DNA of 64,000 bases from Metarhizobium sp964253915 (GCF_964253915.1 NZ_CAXUSG020000013.1:62001-126000), one strand, 5' to 3'; counted from the stretch's first letter, positions 17,793-25,858 are shown. Notes: generated by a model from the letters alone, not told the origin. Made by a program: numbers and translations.

Positions 17793-17880
17793 AGCATTTC
17801 CGCTTTTCTTTGAAACGCGAAAACGCTCTATCCCTTTGTTTTTACGCAATTCCGGTGCGCACTTTTGCTGGAATTGCTCC
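17790..17880 (+). repeat. rhizobial intergenic repeat, copy 1
   Basis: This stretch begins TAGAGCATTTCCGCTTTTC, contains the complementary GCGAAAACGCTCTA, and ends with CACTTTTGCTGGAATTGCTC. It matches the reverse complement of 24547-24654 over most of its length, but lacks a short inner segment present there. The first bases TAG also form the stop codon of the regulator gene. Similar short elements are widespread in Rhizobium and Agrobacterium intergenic regions. Confidence 0.8.
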
Positions 17881-17901
17881 AGGTCTGACGAGGAGGACAG
17901 G

Positions 17902-19413
17902 ATGTCGCGGGAGGAGCGGTATGTGATTGGGATCGATAGCTCGACCCAATCCGTAAAGGCAATCGTTTGGGCAAAGGACGGTACGGCGGTGGCGGAAGGC
18001 CGCGCGCCGCTGGACATCCTCCAGCCGGATGCGATGCGCGCCGAACAGAATGCCGAGGACTGGTGGCGTTCGGCGGTGACGGCGATCCGGCAGGTGACCG
18101 GCGCCATCGATCCCGCCCTGATCGACGGTATTGCCATTTCGAACCAGCGCGAAACCATGGCGCTGGTCGATGCCGACGGCAAGCCGCTGGCGCCGGCAAC
18201 GCTCTGGCTGGACCGCCGCGCGGCCGAGATCACCAAGGTCATGGCGGCGGAGATCGGCGATCACGAGATGCACCGCATCTCCGGCAAGCCGGTGGACTGC
18301 ATTCCCTGCGTCTACCGCCTGCGCTGGTACCGGGAATATATGCCGGACCTGCTGGACAGCGCTGCCGGCATCGTCGACGTCCATGGTTTTCTGACGCGGC
18401 GGCTGACGGGAACCTCGGCGGCGACATGGACCAGCGCCGATCCCTTCGGCATTCTCGACATCCATGAAAAGCAGTGGTCGCGCACCACCCTCGACCACTT
18501 GAAGATCCCGACGAAGAAACTGCCGAAGCTGCTGCGGCCGGGTGAACTGGTCGGAGCGATCACCGAAGCGGCGGCAGCCGAAACCGGCTTGAAGGCCGGG
18601 ACGCCGGTTTTTGCCGGCGGCGGCGACGGCCAATGCGCCGGCCTCGGCGTCGGAGCGATCAAGCCGGGTGTGGTCTACCTCAACCTCGGCACGGCCGTCG
18701 TCGGCGGCGTCTGGTCCCCGACGGCGGAGATCAGCAAGGCCTGGCGAACGCTGGTCTCGCCGACGGGTGACGGCTACATCTTGGAATCGGTGCAGCGGGC
18801 CGGGGCGTTTTTCGTCAACTGGTTCGTCGACAATTTTGCCGGCGGTCGCTCGGAAGCGACGTTCCGGCGGCTGGAGGAAGCGGGGCTGAAAATGCCGGTC
18901 GGCTCCGAAGGCGTCACTGTCTGCTCGCACCTGATGGGCTGCCTCGATCCCTATTGGGATATCGAATCGACGGCGACCTTCACCGGCCTCGGCCCGCAGC
19001 ACACACAGGCGCATCTTTACCGCGCCGGCCTCGAAGCCATCACGCTGGAATTCGCCCGGGCGCTGAAATTGATGCGGACGGCCGGCCTGTCGCTGGAGCA
19101 GATCCTGGTAATCGGCGGCGGCGCCGACAGCCGGTTGTGGCTGAAGATCGTTGCCGATTCCACCGGATTGCCGGTGGTGCGCAGCCTCTCGAACGAAGCG
19201 TCGGCGCTGGGGGCGGGTATTTCGGCGGCGGTCGGATCCGGCTGGTTCCCGTCGTTCGATGCCGCGGTCGGCGCCATGACGCGGGTCGCGGAGCGTATCG
19301 AGCCGGACCTGTCGGCGGCGGCGCAATGGGAAGCCCTGTCGCGCAAGCAGGCGGCGGTCTATTTCGCCAACCGGCATCTCGAAGAGGTGGCGAAACAGTA
19401 TCAGGTCGAGTGA
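17902..19413 (+). CDS. FGGY-family carbohydrate kinase (xylulokinase/glycerol-kinase-like)
   Basis: This 503-residue ATP-dependent kinase has the N-terminal phosphate loop GIDSSTQSVKA (about residues 9-19), SNQRETMALVD, an AGGGDGQCAGLGVGAI nucleotide region, and the C-terminal FGGY signature GGGADSRLWLKIVAD near 414-428. The start ATG at 17902 has GAGGAGGACAGG immediately upstream. The substrate could be a pentulose, glycerol or another polyol; the SNQRE motif is closer to the glycerol-kinase side than to classical xylulokinase. It follows the SorC regulator, with a repeat element between, and probably initiates the pathway whose later steps are in the divergent operon. Confidence 0.93.
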   Translation: MSREERYVIGIDSSTQSVKAIVWAKDGTAVAEGRAPLDILQPDAMRAEQNAEDWWRSAVTAIRQVTGAIDPALIDGIAISNQRETMALVDADGKPLAPATLWLDRRAAEITKVMAAEIGDHEMHRISGKPVDCIPCVYRLRWYREYMPDLLDSAAGIVDVHGFLTRRLTGTSAATWTSADPFGILDIHEKQWSRTTLDHLKIPTKKLPKLLRPGELVGAITEAAAAETGLKAGTPVFAGGGDGQCAGLGVGAIKPGVVYLNLGTAVVGGVWSPTAEISKAWRTLVSPTGDGYILESVQRAGAFFVNWFVDNFAGGRSEATFRRLEEAGLKMPVGSEGVTVCSHLMGCLDPYWDIESTATFTGLGPQHTQAHLYRAGLEAITLEFARALKLMRTAGLSLEQILVIGGGADSRLWLKIVADSTGLPVVRSLSNEASALGAGISAAVGSGWFPSFDAAVGAMTRVAERIEPDLSAAAQWEALSRKQAAVYFANRHLEEVAKQYQVE

Positions 19414-19422
19414 TTGTTCGAT

Positions 19423-19456
19423 TGCCATCCCTGTCGCGACAATGGCAGGGATGGCA
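19423..19456. terminator. hairpin between convergent kinase and dehydrogenase genes
   Basis: An 11 bp perfect inverted repeat (TGCCATCCCTG / CAGGGATGGCA) with a 12-base loop lies between the two stop codons. It is followed on the + strand by a short T-rich stretch and probably acts as a bidirectional terminator. Confidence 0.6.
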
Positions 19457-19465
19457 GCTTTTGCT

Positions 19466-20509
19466 TCACTCCATGACGATCTGCAGCTTTACGTCGCTCG
19501 GCCGCGCTTCCACGGCGCGGTCGAAGGCCTTGATCGAGTCTTCGAAGCCGAAGGTGTCCGAGATCAGCGGCTTGAGATCGACGCGACCGGAGCCCAGCAG
19601 GGCGATGGAGCGCTCGTATTGGTGGACGTAGCGGAAGACGGATTCGATGCGCAATTCCTTGGTGGAGGCCGTCGAGACGTCAAACGCAACAGGGTTTACC
19701 GGCAGGCCGACCGCGACGATGACGCCGCCCGGGCGCGGCAGGTCCATGATCGTCTCCCAGGCTTTTGGCGAACCGGAGCATTCGAAGATCACGTCGGCAC
19801 CCCACCCATCGGTCAGCGCTTTGACCTCGTCGGCAAGATTCTTCTCCCGGATATTGACCGGGATCACACCCTGATAGAGCGCTGCGATATCGAGCTTAGG
19901 CTGCGCCAGATCGGCGACGATGGCGCGGGCGCAGCCGCCGGCGAGTGCTGCGATCGCCACCATGGTGCCGATTGGGCCGGCGCCGAGAACGACGGCGGTA
20001 TCGCCCGGAACGATCTTGGCCTTGGTCGCCGCCTGCATGCCGACCGCGAAAGGTTCGACCATGGCGCCTTCGGCAAAGCTGACATTGTCGGGAAGCTTGT
20101 AGGTGTAGTTGGCGGGATGGACGACGTAGGGCGTCAGCACACCGTGCACCGGCGGCGTTGCCCAGAACACCACAGCCGGATCGACATTGTACATGCCGAG
20201 GCGGCTTGCCTTCGAATTGGGATCGGGAATGCCGGGCTCCATGCAGACGCGGTCGCCGACTTTCAGGTGGGAAACCCCTGCCCCGACCTCGACGACCGTG
20301 CCCGCCGCCTCGTGCCCGAGCACCATCGGCGCATTGACGACGAAGGGGCCGATCTTGCCGTGCGTGTAATAATGCACATCCGATCCGCAGACGCCGACGG
20401 TGTGGATCTTGATCTTCACTTCGCCGGGACCGACCTCCATCGGCAGGTCGATATCACGCAGGGCCAGCTCATGCTGGCGTTCGAGAACAAGCGCACGCAC
20501 TTTCGTCAT
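19466..20509 (-). CDS. zinc-type sorbitol/xylitol dehydrogenase-like MDR alcohol dehydrogenase
   Basis: This 347-residue medium-chain dehydrogenase has catalytic-zinc residues Cys41 (CGSDVHYY) and His66-Glu67 (GHEAAGTV), the NAD-binding GAGPIGTM near 176, and ATPPVHGVL, characteristic of polyol dehydrogenases. It converts a polyol to a ketose using NAD. The four structural-zinc cysteines normally found near residues 96-110 are absent (PDPNSKASRLGMYNV), as in mammalian sorbitol dehydrogenase. It is convergent with the FGGY kinase and could supply its ketose substrate, for example xylitol to xylulose, but a separate role is possible. Confidence 0.93.
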   Translation of the reverse strand: MTKVRALVLERQHELALRDIDLPMEVGPGEVKIKIHTVGVCGSDVHYYTHGKIGPFVVNAPMVLGHEAAGTVVEVGAGVSHLKVGDRVCMEPGIPDPNSKASRLGMYNVDPAVVFWATPPVHGVLTPYVVHPANYTYKLPDNVSFAEGAMVEPFAVGMQAATKAKIVPGDTAVVLGAGPIGTMVAIAALAGGCARAIVADLAQPKLDIAALYQGVIPVNIREKNLADEVKALTDGWGADVIFECSGSPKAWETIMDLPRPGGVIVAVGLPVNPVAFDVSTASTKELRIESVFRYVHQYERSIALLGSGRVDLKPLISDTFGFEDSIKAFDRAVEARPSDVKLQIVME

Positions 20510-20637
20510 CGGATATATCCTCCCAGGTTGCCCTCCTATAACGCGCCGCCTTTGCTATCGTAAAGTGACAAAGGCGGCTCGAAATCCAGTGCATGCATTT
20601 GGGGATGATATCTCCGGAAAGCGGCAACCTGCCGCTG

Positions 20638-20952
20638 TCAGTGACCGGCGTGGTGTTCATTGCGCTTGCGGGTCGCAGCGGCTTTTTTTGCCGAAGCGGA
20701 ACGTTCGGCCGCTGACCGGTTGGCCGAGGCTTCGCCGCCTTTCTTGCCGCCCTTCTTTGCGGAGGCGTTGGTATCCGGATGGCCGCGGCCCGAGCCGGAC
20801 TTGTTGCCGCCACCGCTGTCCTTGTTCACCGTCGCCCAGGCACGCCGCTCGGCCTCCTTCGTGGAAACGCCGTGCTCCTCGTAACCTTCGGCGATATGAT
20901 CGGCCTTGCGTTGCTGCTTTTCGGTGTATTTCGATTTGTCGCCTCTGGGCAT
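20638..20952 (-). CDS. small basic stress-type protein (KGG/plasmid-stabilisation-like)
   Basis: The 104-residue product begins MPRGDKSKYTEKQQRKADHI and has a helical front (EGYEEHGVSTKEAERRAW) followed by a disordered Gly/Ser/Lys/Ala-rich tail with KKGGKKGGEA. Such proteins are annotated as plasmid-stabilisation or stress-induced (KGG) proteins, but direct function is not established. The ATG at 20952 has AAGGAG at correct spacing; the longer reading frame to 21075 lacks support. Confidence 0.8.
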   Translation of the reverse strand: MPRGDKSKYTEKQQRKADHIAEGYEEHGVSTKEAERRAWATVNKDSGGGNKSGSGRGHPDTNASAKKGGKKGGEASANRSAAERSASAKKAAATRKRNEHHAGH

Positions 20953-21016
20953 GGTTTTTCTCCTTTTTCGAACCGTCCATTCGAAACCCGGAGATTGGGC
21001 AAATGTTCCTCTTGCC

Positions 21017-21271
21017 TTAGCAGGACGCTTCCGGATCGGAGGTATAGAGAAGCGCCACCATACGGCCCTGCTCATCGACGAGGATCGTCGCCTTGACCTC
21101 GTTGCAGCCCGACCGTTTCGTCACCGAGCTTGTCACGTCGTTATAGGAGAGTTGCACCTCCGGCAGTGGGGAAAAAGCAACATCGCTTTCGAGAGCGGCA
21201 GACGCAGGAACGACAGCGGACAAAAACAATCCTGCTGCCGCGATTGTGGTCGCGGACAGGTATCGAGACAT
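21017..21271 (-). CDS. small secreted hypothetical protein
   Basis: The 84-residue product has a Sec signal peptide (MSRYLSATTIAAAGLFLSAVVPASA) predicted to be cleaved after ASA, leaving a mature part of about 60 residues with two cysteines (one in RSGCNEV and one at the C-terminus). The start ATG at 21271 has GGAG upstream; a TTG four codons earlier is not needed. I do not recognise a family. It is divergent from the DUF4864 gene at 21421. Confidence 0.75.
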   Translation of the reverse strand: MSRYLSATTIAAAGLFLSAVVPASAALESDVAFSPLPEVQLSYNDVTSSVTKRSGCNEVKATILVDEQGRMVALLYTSDPEASC

Positions 21272-21420
21272 GACGTTCTCCAATTCATCCTTGATGACAA
21301 AGGGAACTTGCGGCGCGCGATTTGGTTCCGCGCTGACGTTTCAAGCAGAGAAATGCGGGATGAAACTTTCCAAAAGAACATTCCGTTCTAATATTCTTTC
21401 TTCACCGAAGGAGAATCACC

Positions 21421-21846
21421 ATGCGCCTTTCGCCAGTGCTTGCGGTCAGTGCCCTTCTTCTTGCCTTGCCGGTTGCTGCCCACGCCGAAGATCCCGTGGA
21501 GGCGGGCCAATCGATCATCGAGCGCCAGATCGCTGCTTTTCTCAAGAACGATGCCGATGCCGCCTATTCCTACGCCTCGCCGACGATCAGATCGATCTTT
21601 CCGGACAAGGGTCGCTTCTTCGATATGGTGCGGAAAAGTTATACGCCGGTGTACCGGCCCGGCAACTATGCCTTCGGCCGCTCGAAGAGCATCAATGGCG
21701 GCGAGACGGTGATCCAGGAGCTGCTGATCACCGGCACGGAAGGCAAGGATTATTCGGCTGTCTACCAGCTGCAGCGCCAGCCGGACGGCAGCTACAAGAT
21801 CAACGGCGTGCAGATGCTCCGCACGACGCAGAGCACCGGCATCTGA
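21421..21846 (+). CDS. secreted DUF4864 protein
   Basis: This 141-residue protein has a signal peptide (LSPVLAVSALLLALPVAAHA) followed by a small NTF2/SnoaL-like domain: IIERQIAAFLKNDADAAYSYASP, then RPGNYAFG and VYQLQRQPDGSYKINGVQM. DUF4864 members are exported proteins of unknown function. A strong ribosome-binding site (AAGGAG) precedes the ATG. It ends 9 bp before the convergent tgt stop. Confidence 0.9.
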   Translation: MRLSPVLAVSALLLALPVAAHAEDPVEAGQSIIERQIAAFLKNDADAAYSYASPTIRSIFPDKGRFFDMVRKSYTPVYRPGNYAFGRSKSINGGETVIQELLITGTEGKDYSAVYQLQRQPDGSYKINGVQMLRTTQSTGI

Positions 21847-21855
21847 CGTTTCGCC

Positions 21856-22986
21856 TCAGCGCGGGGGAATGTCGCCCTGCGCCCAGTTTTCAAGCGTTTC
21901 GGCGTAGAAATCGCGGAAACGGCCCTCTTCGATGGATTTGCGGATGCCCTGCATCAGCTGCTGGTAATAGTGCAGGTTGTTCCACGACAAGAGCATGCCG
22001 CCCAGCGCTTCATTGGAGCGGACGAGGTGATGCAGGTAGGCGCGGGAATAATCTCGCGCTGCCGGACAAGTCGATTCCTCGTCGAGCGGACGGGTGTCCT
22101 CGGCGTGGCGGGCATTGCGGATGTTGACCTTGCCGCGGCGCGTGAAGGCCAGCCCGTGACGGCCGGAGCGGGTCGGCATGACGCAGTCGAACATGTCGAT
22201 GCCGCGCGCCACCGATTTCAGGATATCGTCCGGTGTGCCGACGCCCATCAGGTAACGCGGCTTTTCGGTGGGCAGCACCGGCAGAGTAATGTCGAGCATT
22301 TCGAGCATGACCTGCTGCGGCTCGCCCACCGCCAGGCCGCCGACGGCATAACCCTTGAGATCGAGCTGTTTCAGGCCTTCGGCGGAGCGCACGCGCAATG
22401 CCGGCACGTCGCCTCCCTGGACGATGCCGAACATTGCCTTGCCCGGCTGTTCGCCAAAAGCGATGCGGCAGCGTTCGGCCCAGCGCAGCGACATTTCCAT
22501 GGCGCGCTCGATCTCTTTCGGTTCGGCCGGCAGTGCCACGCATTCGTCGAGCTGCATCTGGATGTCGCTGTCGAGCAGGCCCTGGATCTCGATCGAGCGT
22601 TCCGGCGACATATGGTGCGTCGAGCCGTCGACATGGCTCTTGAAGGTGACGCCCTGTTCGTCGAGCTTGCGCAGGCCGGAGAGCGACATGACCTGGAAGC
22701 CGCCGCTGTCGGTGAGGATCGGGTGCGGCCAGCGGATCAGCTCATGCAAGCCGCCGAGGCGGGCGACACGTTCGGCGCCGGGCCGCAGCATCAGGTGATA
22801 GGTGTTGCCGAGGATGATGTCGGCGCCGCTCTCGCGCACCTGGTCGAGATACATTGCCTTGACGGTGCCGACGGTGCCGACCGGCATGAAGGCCGGGGTG
22901 CGGATCGTTCCGCGCGGCATGGTGATCTCGCCGAGGCGGGCGCCGCCCTCGACCTTCTTCAGGTTGAATTGAAAGGTTTCGCTCAT
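21856..22986 (-). CDS. tgt: queuine/preQ1 tRNA-guanine transglycosylase
   Basis: Tgt exchanges guanine-34 for preQ1 in tRNAs with GUN anticodons. The 376-residue protein has catalytic Asp93 (DSGGFQ), Asp147 (MQLDECVALPA), the nucleophile Asp267 (FDCVMPTRSGRHG) and the base-recognition GGLAVGE. The normal zinc site (CxCxxC plus a His 26 residues later) is mostly absent: the aligned positions read Ser305, Cys307, Ala310 and Asn336. The rest is well conserved (YSRAYLHHL), so the gene is not obviously broken. Its ATG overlaps the queA stop by 1 bp (TGATG), so the two queuosine genes are co-translated. Confidence 0.96.
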   Translation of the reverse strand: MSETFQFNLKKVEGGARLGEITMPRGTIRTPAFMPVGTVGTVKAMYLDQVRESGADIILGNTYHLMLRPGAERVARLGGLHELIRWPHPILTDSGGFQVMSLSGLRKLDEQGVTFKSHVDGSTHHMSPERSIEIQGLLDSDIQMQLDECVALPAEPKEIERAMEMSLRWAERCRIAFGEQPGKAMFGIVQGGDVPALRVRSAEGLKQLDLKGYAVGGLAVGEPQQVMLEMLDITLPVLPTEKPRYLMGVGTPDDILKSVARGIDMFDCVMPTRSGRHGLAFTRRGKVNIRNARHAEDTRPLDEESTCPAARDYSRAYLHHLVRSNEALGGMLLSWNNLHYYQQLMQGIRKSIEEGRFRDFYAETLENWAQGDIPPR

Positions 22987-24068
22987 CAGTCTTTCCGGAA
23001 AAGCAGGCTGGCATCGCCATAAGAATAGAAGCGATAGCCGGTTTCGATGGCATGCGCATAGGCCGCCTGCATGGCCTCCAGGCCGCTGAAGGCCGAGACC
23101 AGCATGAACAGCGTCGAACGCGGCAGGTGAAAATTGGTCATCAGCATGTCCACCGCCTTGAATCGGTAGCCGGGGGTGATGAAGATGCCGGTTGCGCCGG
23201 ACCAGGGCTTGATCGTGCCATCGGCTTCGGCGGCACTTTCGATCAGCCGCAACGAGGTGGTGCCGACGCAGACGATCCGACCGCCCCTCGCCCTGACCGC
23301 ATTAAGTTTGCCTGCCGTCACGGCGTCGACGTGGCCGATTTCCTGATGCATCTTGTGGTCGGCCGTATCGTCCGCCTTGACCGGCAGGAAGGTGCCGGCA
23401 CCGACATGCAGCGTGACGAAATGCCGTTCGATACCGGCTTTGTCGAGTGTCTCGAACAGGCTTGGGGTGAAATGCAAGCCGGCCGTGGGGGCTGCAACGG
23501 CACCCTCCTCCCGCGCGTAGATCGTCTGGTAGTCGCGGCGATCCTGCTCGTCATCCGGGCGTTTGGCGGCGATGTAGGGCGGCAGTGGAATATGGCCGGC
23601 GGTGGCGATGGCCTCGTCGAGTGCCGGGCCGGAGAGATCGAACCGCAAGGTGACTTCGCCGCCTTCGCCTTTCTCCTCGACGGTGGCGTCGAGCGTCCCG
23701 AGCAGGCAGACCTCGCCGGTGTGGCCGAAGCTGATGCGGTCGCCGACCTTGATGCGTTTTCCGGGCTTGGCAAAAGCCTTCCAACGTTCCGGCGAAACAC
23801 GCATGTGCAGCGTTGCCGAAACCTGCTGGCCGCCGGCGCCGTCGCGCCGCCGGATGCCTTCAAGCTGGGCGGGAATGACCTTGGTGTCGTTGAACACCAG
23901 CGCATCGCCGGGCCGCAGGAAGGATGGCAGGTCGCCGACGCGATGATCGGTCAGCAAGGCTTCGCCATCCGGCTGCACGACGAGCAGGCGGGCGCTTTCG
24001 CGCGGTTCTGCCGGTCGCAGCGCGATGTTTTCCTCGGGAAGATCGAAATCGAAGAGATCGACGCGCAT
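22986..24068 (-). CDS. queA: S-adenosylmethionine:tRNA ribosyltransferase-isomerase
   Basis: QueA adds the epoxycyclopentanediol group from S-adenosylmethionine to preQ1 in tRNA, giving epoxyqueuosine. The 360-residue protein begins MRVDLFDFDLPEENIALRPAEPRESARLL and contains FNDTKVIPA, PTAGLHFTP, HVGAGTFLPVK and FHLPRSTLFMLVSAF, all typical. It lies 3 bp downstream of the DUF606 transporter gene and overlaps tgt, forming a compact leftward operon. Confidence 0.97.
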   Translation of the reverse strand: MRVDLFDFDLPEENIALRPAEPRESARLLVVQPDGEALLTDHRVGDLPSFLRPGDALVFNDTKVIPAQLEGIRRRDGAGGQQVSATLHMRVSPERWKAFAKPGKRIKVGDRISFGHTGEVCLLGTLDATVEEKGEGGEVTLRFDLSGPALDEAIATAGHIPLPPYIAAKRPDDEQDRRDYQTIYAREEGAVAAPTAGLHFTPSLFETLDKAGIERHFVTLHVGAGTFLPVKADDTADHKMHQEIGHVDAVTAGKLNAVRARGGRIVCVGTTSLRLIESAAEADGTIKPWSGATGIFITPGYRFKAVDMLMTNFHLPRSTLFMLVSAFSGLEAMQAAYAHAIETGYRFYSYGDASLLFRKD

Positions 24069-24071
24069 GGC

Positions 24072-24521
24072 TTAGAACATCCGGATCATGAGAACGCCGA
24101 CACACAGAAGGACGGCTCCTGCCAGTCGCCCCAGGCTGAGTTCGCGCACGGCAACGCCGAGGAGGCCGAACCGGTCGATGAATAGTCCGGCACAGAGCTG
24201 GCCGGCGATCGCAAATGCCATCAGCGCGGTTGCGCCGATGCGCGGTGTCAAAAGCACCGACGCGGTGACGTAGAAGCCGCCGAGACAACCACCAACGACA
24301 TACAGCCAGGGAGCCGGTGCGCGCCAATCCAGCACCGTGCCCTCAACGCGGGAAAAGGCAAAGGTGACGATACCGAGTACGATGGCGCCGGCCACGAACG
24401 AAATCATCGCCGCGGCAACCGGCAGGCCCAGGCCGCGGCCGAGCTGTGCATTGATCGGGGCCTGAAATGCGATGCAGGCGCCTGCGACAATGCCGAACAG
24501 CGCCCATAAAATTCCAGCCAT
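24072..24521 (-). CDS. DUF606 (YdcZ-like) DMT-superfamily membrane protein
   Basis: The 149-residue protein has five hydrophobic segments starting MAGILWALFGIVAGACIAFQAPINAQLG, the hallmark of DUF606, a half-size branch of the drug/metabolite transporter superfamily. Transport substrate is unknown. It stands 3 bp upstream of queA, so co-expression with queuosine genes is likely, although this may be only convenience. Confidence 0.9.
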   Translation of the reverse strand: MAGILWALFGIVAGACIAFQAPINAQLGRGLGLPVAAAMISFVAGAIVLGIVTFAFSRVEGTVLDWRAPAPWLYVVGGCLGGFYVTASVLLTPRIGATALMAFAIAGQLCAGLFIDRFGLLGVAVRELSLGRLAGAVLLCVGVLMIRMF

Positions 24522-24546
24522 GACAACGGATCCCTGGAAGAATGTC

Positions 24547-24654
24547 GTCTAAAGCAATTTCGGCAAAAGTGCTGAGCGGTTTTGCGTCGGGAATTGCTTA
24601 GAAACAAAAACGATAGAGTGTTTTGGCGATTCGGAGAAAAGCGGAAACGCTCTA
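24547..24654 (-). repeat. rhizobial intergenic repeat, copy 2
   Basis: Read on the minus strand this begins TAGAGCGTTTCCGCTTTTCTCC, has the inverted AAAACACTCTA, and ends CACTTTTGCCGAAATTGCTTTAGA. It is the same element as 17790-17880, in opposite orientation and with an extra inner segment. It lies between the ppiB terminator and the DUF606 gene. Confidence 0.8.
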
Positions 24655-24667
24655 AGTGAAAACGCAA

Positions 24668-24695
24668 AAACCGCCCCGGACATGCAGGGCGGTTT
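24668..24695 (-). terminator. Rho-independent terminator of the ppiB gene
   Basis: A 9 bp stem (AAACCGCCC / GGGCGGTTT) is followed on the minus strand by TTGCGTTTT. It lies 17 bp beyond the stop of the cyclophilin gene. Confidence 0.85.
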
Positions 24696-24712
24696 CGCGA
24701 TGGCAAGAATGA

Positions 24713-25228
24713 TCAGGCTGCGGCGTCTGCTGCAACGCGTGCGGAAACGATCGAGTCGGGATCGCGCACCGGCTCGCCGCGCTTGATCTTGTCGACGTTG
24801 TCCATGCCTTCGATGACCTGACCCCAGACGGAATACTGCTTGTTCAGCCAGGGCGCATCGGTGAAGCAGATGAAGAACTGCGAGTTGGCCGAGTTCGGGT
24901 TCTGCGAGCGGGCCATCGAGCAGGTACCGCGCGTATGCGAGGTTGCCGAAAATTCCGCCTTCAGGTCCGGCTTCGAAGAGCCGCCCATGCCGGCACGGCC
25001 GGGGTTGAAGGTTTCCGAACCCTGCTTGCCATACTCGACGTCGCCGGTCTGGGCCATGAAATCTTCGATGACGCGGTGGAACACGACGCCGTCATAGGCC
25101 TTTTCGCGGGCCAGTTCCTTGATGCGGGCAACATGCTCCGGCGCCACTTCCGGCAAAAGCTGAATGACAACCTTGCCCTTGGTGGTTTCGAGGATGAGCG
25201 TGTTTTCGGGATCCTTGATCTCGGCCAT
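24713..25228 (-). CDS. ppiB: cytosolic cyclophilin-type peptidylprolyl isomerase
   Basis: This 171-residue protein catalyses proline cis-trans isomerisation. It has the cyclophilin motifs VVFHRVIEDFMAQTGD (Arg catalytic), RGTCSMARSQNPNSANSQFFICF and YSVWGQVIEGMDNVDKI. There is no signal peptide, so it is cytoplasmic. The ATG at 25228 has GGAG upstream. It lies 34 bp after a second, exported cyclophilin gene; the two share similar cores and probably arose by duplication. Confidence 0.96.
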   Translation of the reverse strand: MAEIKDPENTLILETTKGKVVIQLLPEVAPEHVARIKELAREKAYDGVVFHRVIEDFMAQTGDVEYGKQGSETFNPGRAGMGGSSKPDLKAEFSATSHTRGTCSMARSQNPNSANSQFFICFTDAPWLNKQYSVWGQVIEGMDNVDKIKRGEPVRDPDSIVSARVAADAAA

Positions 25229-25262
25229 GTGTTTCTCCTTTATGGGTACGCTGGTGCGCTGA

Positions 25263-25832
25263 TTATTTGCCGACGGTGACCTTGATCATCCGATCGGGAT
25301 CGCTGACTTCGCCGTTCTGGCCTTCGCCACGCTTGATCTTGTCGACATTTTCCATGCCCGAGACGACCTTGCCGACAACGGTATACTGGCCGTTGAGGAA
25401 GTCGCCGTCGGCGAACATGATGAAGAACTGAGAGTTGGCGGAGTTCGGGTCCTGGGAGCGGGCCATGCCGACGGTGCCGCGCTTGAAGGGCACTTCGGAA
25501 AACTCGGCGGGGATATCGGGAAGTTTCGAACCGCCGGTGCCGGCAGCAGATGCGTCGAAACCGTCGTTCATGTCGCCGTACTGGACGTCGCCGGTCTGGG
25601 CCATGAAGCCTTCGATGACGCGGTGGAAGGCGACGTTGTCATATTCGCCGTTCTTGGCGAGCGTTTCGATCTGCGCGACGTGCTTGGGCGCCGACTTCGG
25701 GTCGAGTTCGATGACAACAGGACCATCCTTCAGCTGGATGGTGAGGAAATTCTGCGCCTGCTGGGCGATGACTTCGCCGGCGAAGGAGGCGACATAGAGG
25801 ACCGCCGCAAAGGCGAGAGTAAAATATTTCAT
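25263..25832 (-). CDS. periplasmic cyclophilin-type peptidylprolyl isomerase
   Basis: The 189-residue product starts MKYFTLAFAAVLYVASFAGEVIAQ, a Sec signal peptide, followed by a cyclophilin domain with VAFHRVIEGFMAQTGDVQYG, RGTVGMARSQDPNSANSQFFIMF and YTVVGKVVSGMENVDKI. The ATG at 25832 with GGAG upstream is chosen over the longer frame start. It sits between coaD (26 bp upstream) and ppiB, so this is likely one operon, and it serves protein folding in the periplasm. Confidence 0.95.
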   Translation of the reverse strand: MKYFTLAFAAVLYVASFAGEVIAQQAQNFLTIQLKDGPVVIELDPKSAPKHVAQIETLAKNGEYDNVAFHRVIEGFMAQTGDVQYGDMNDGFDASAAGTGGSKLPDIPAEFSEVPFKRGTVGMARSQDPNSANSQFFIMFADGDFLNGQYTVVGKVVSGMENVDKIKRGEGQNGEVSDPDRMIKVTVGK

Positions 25833-25858
25833 GTGAGCTCCATTCGTATGGCTAAGGC

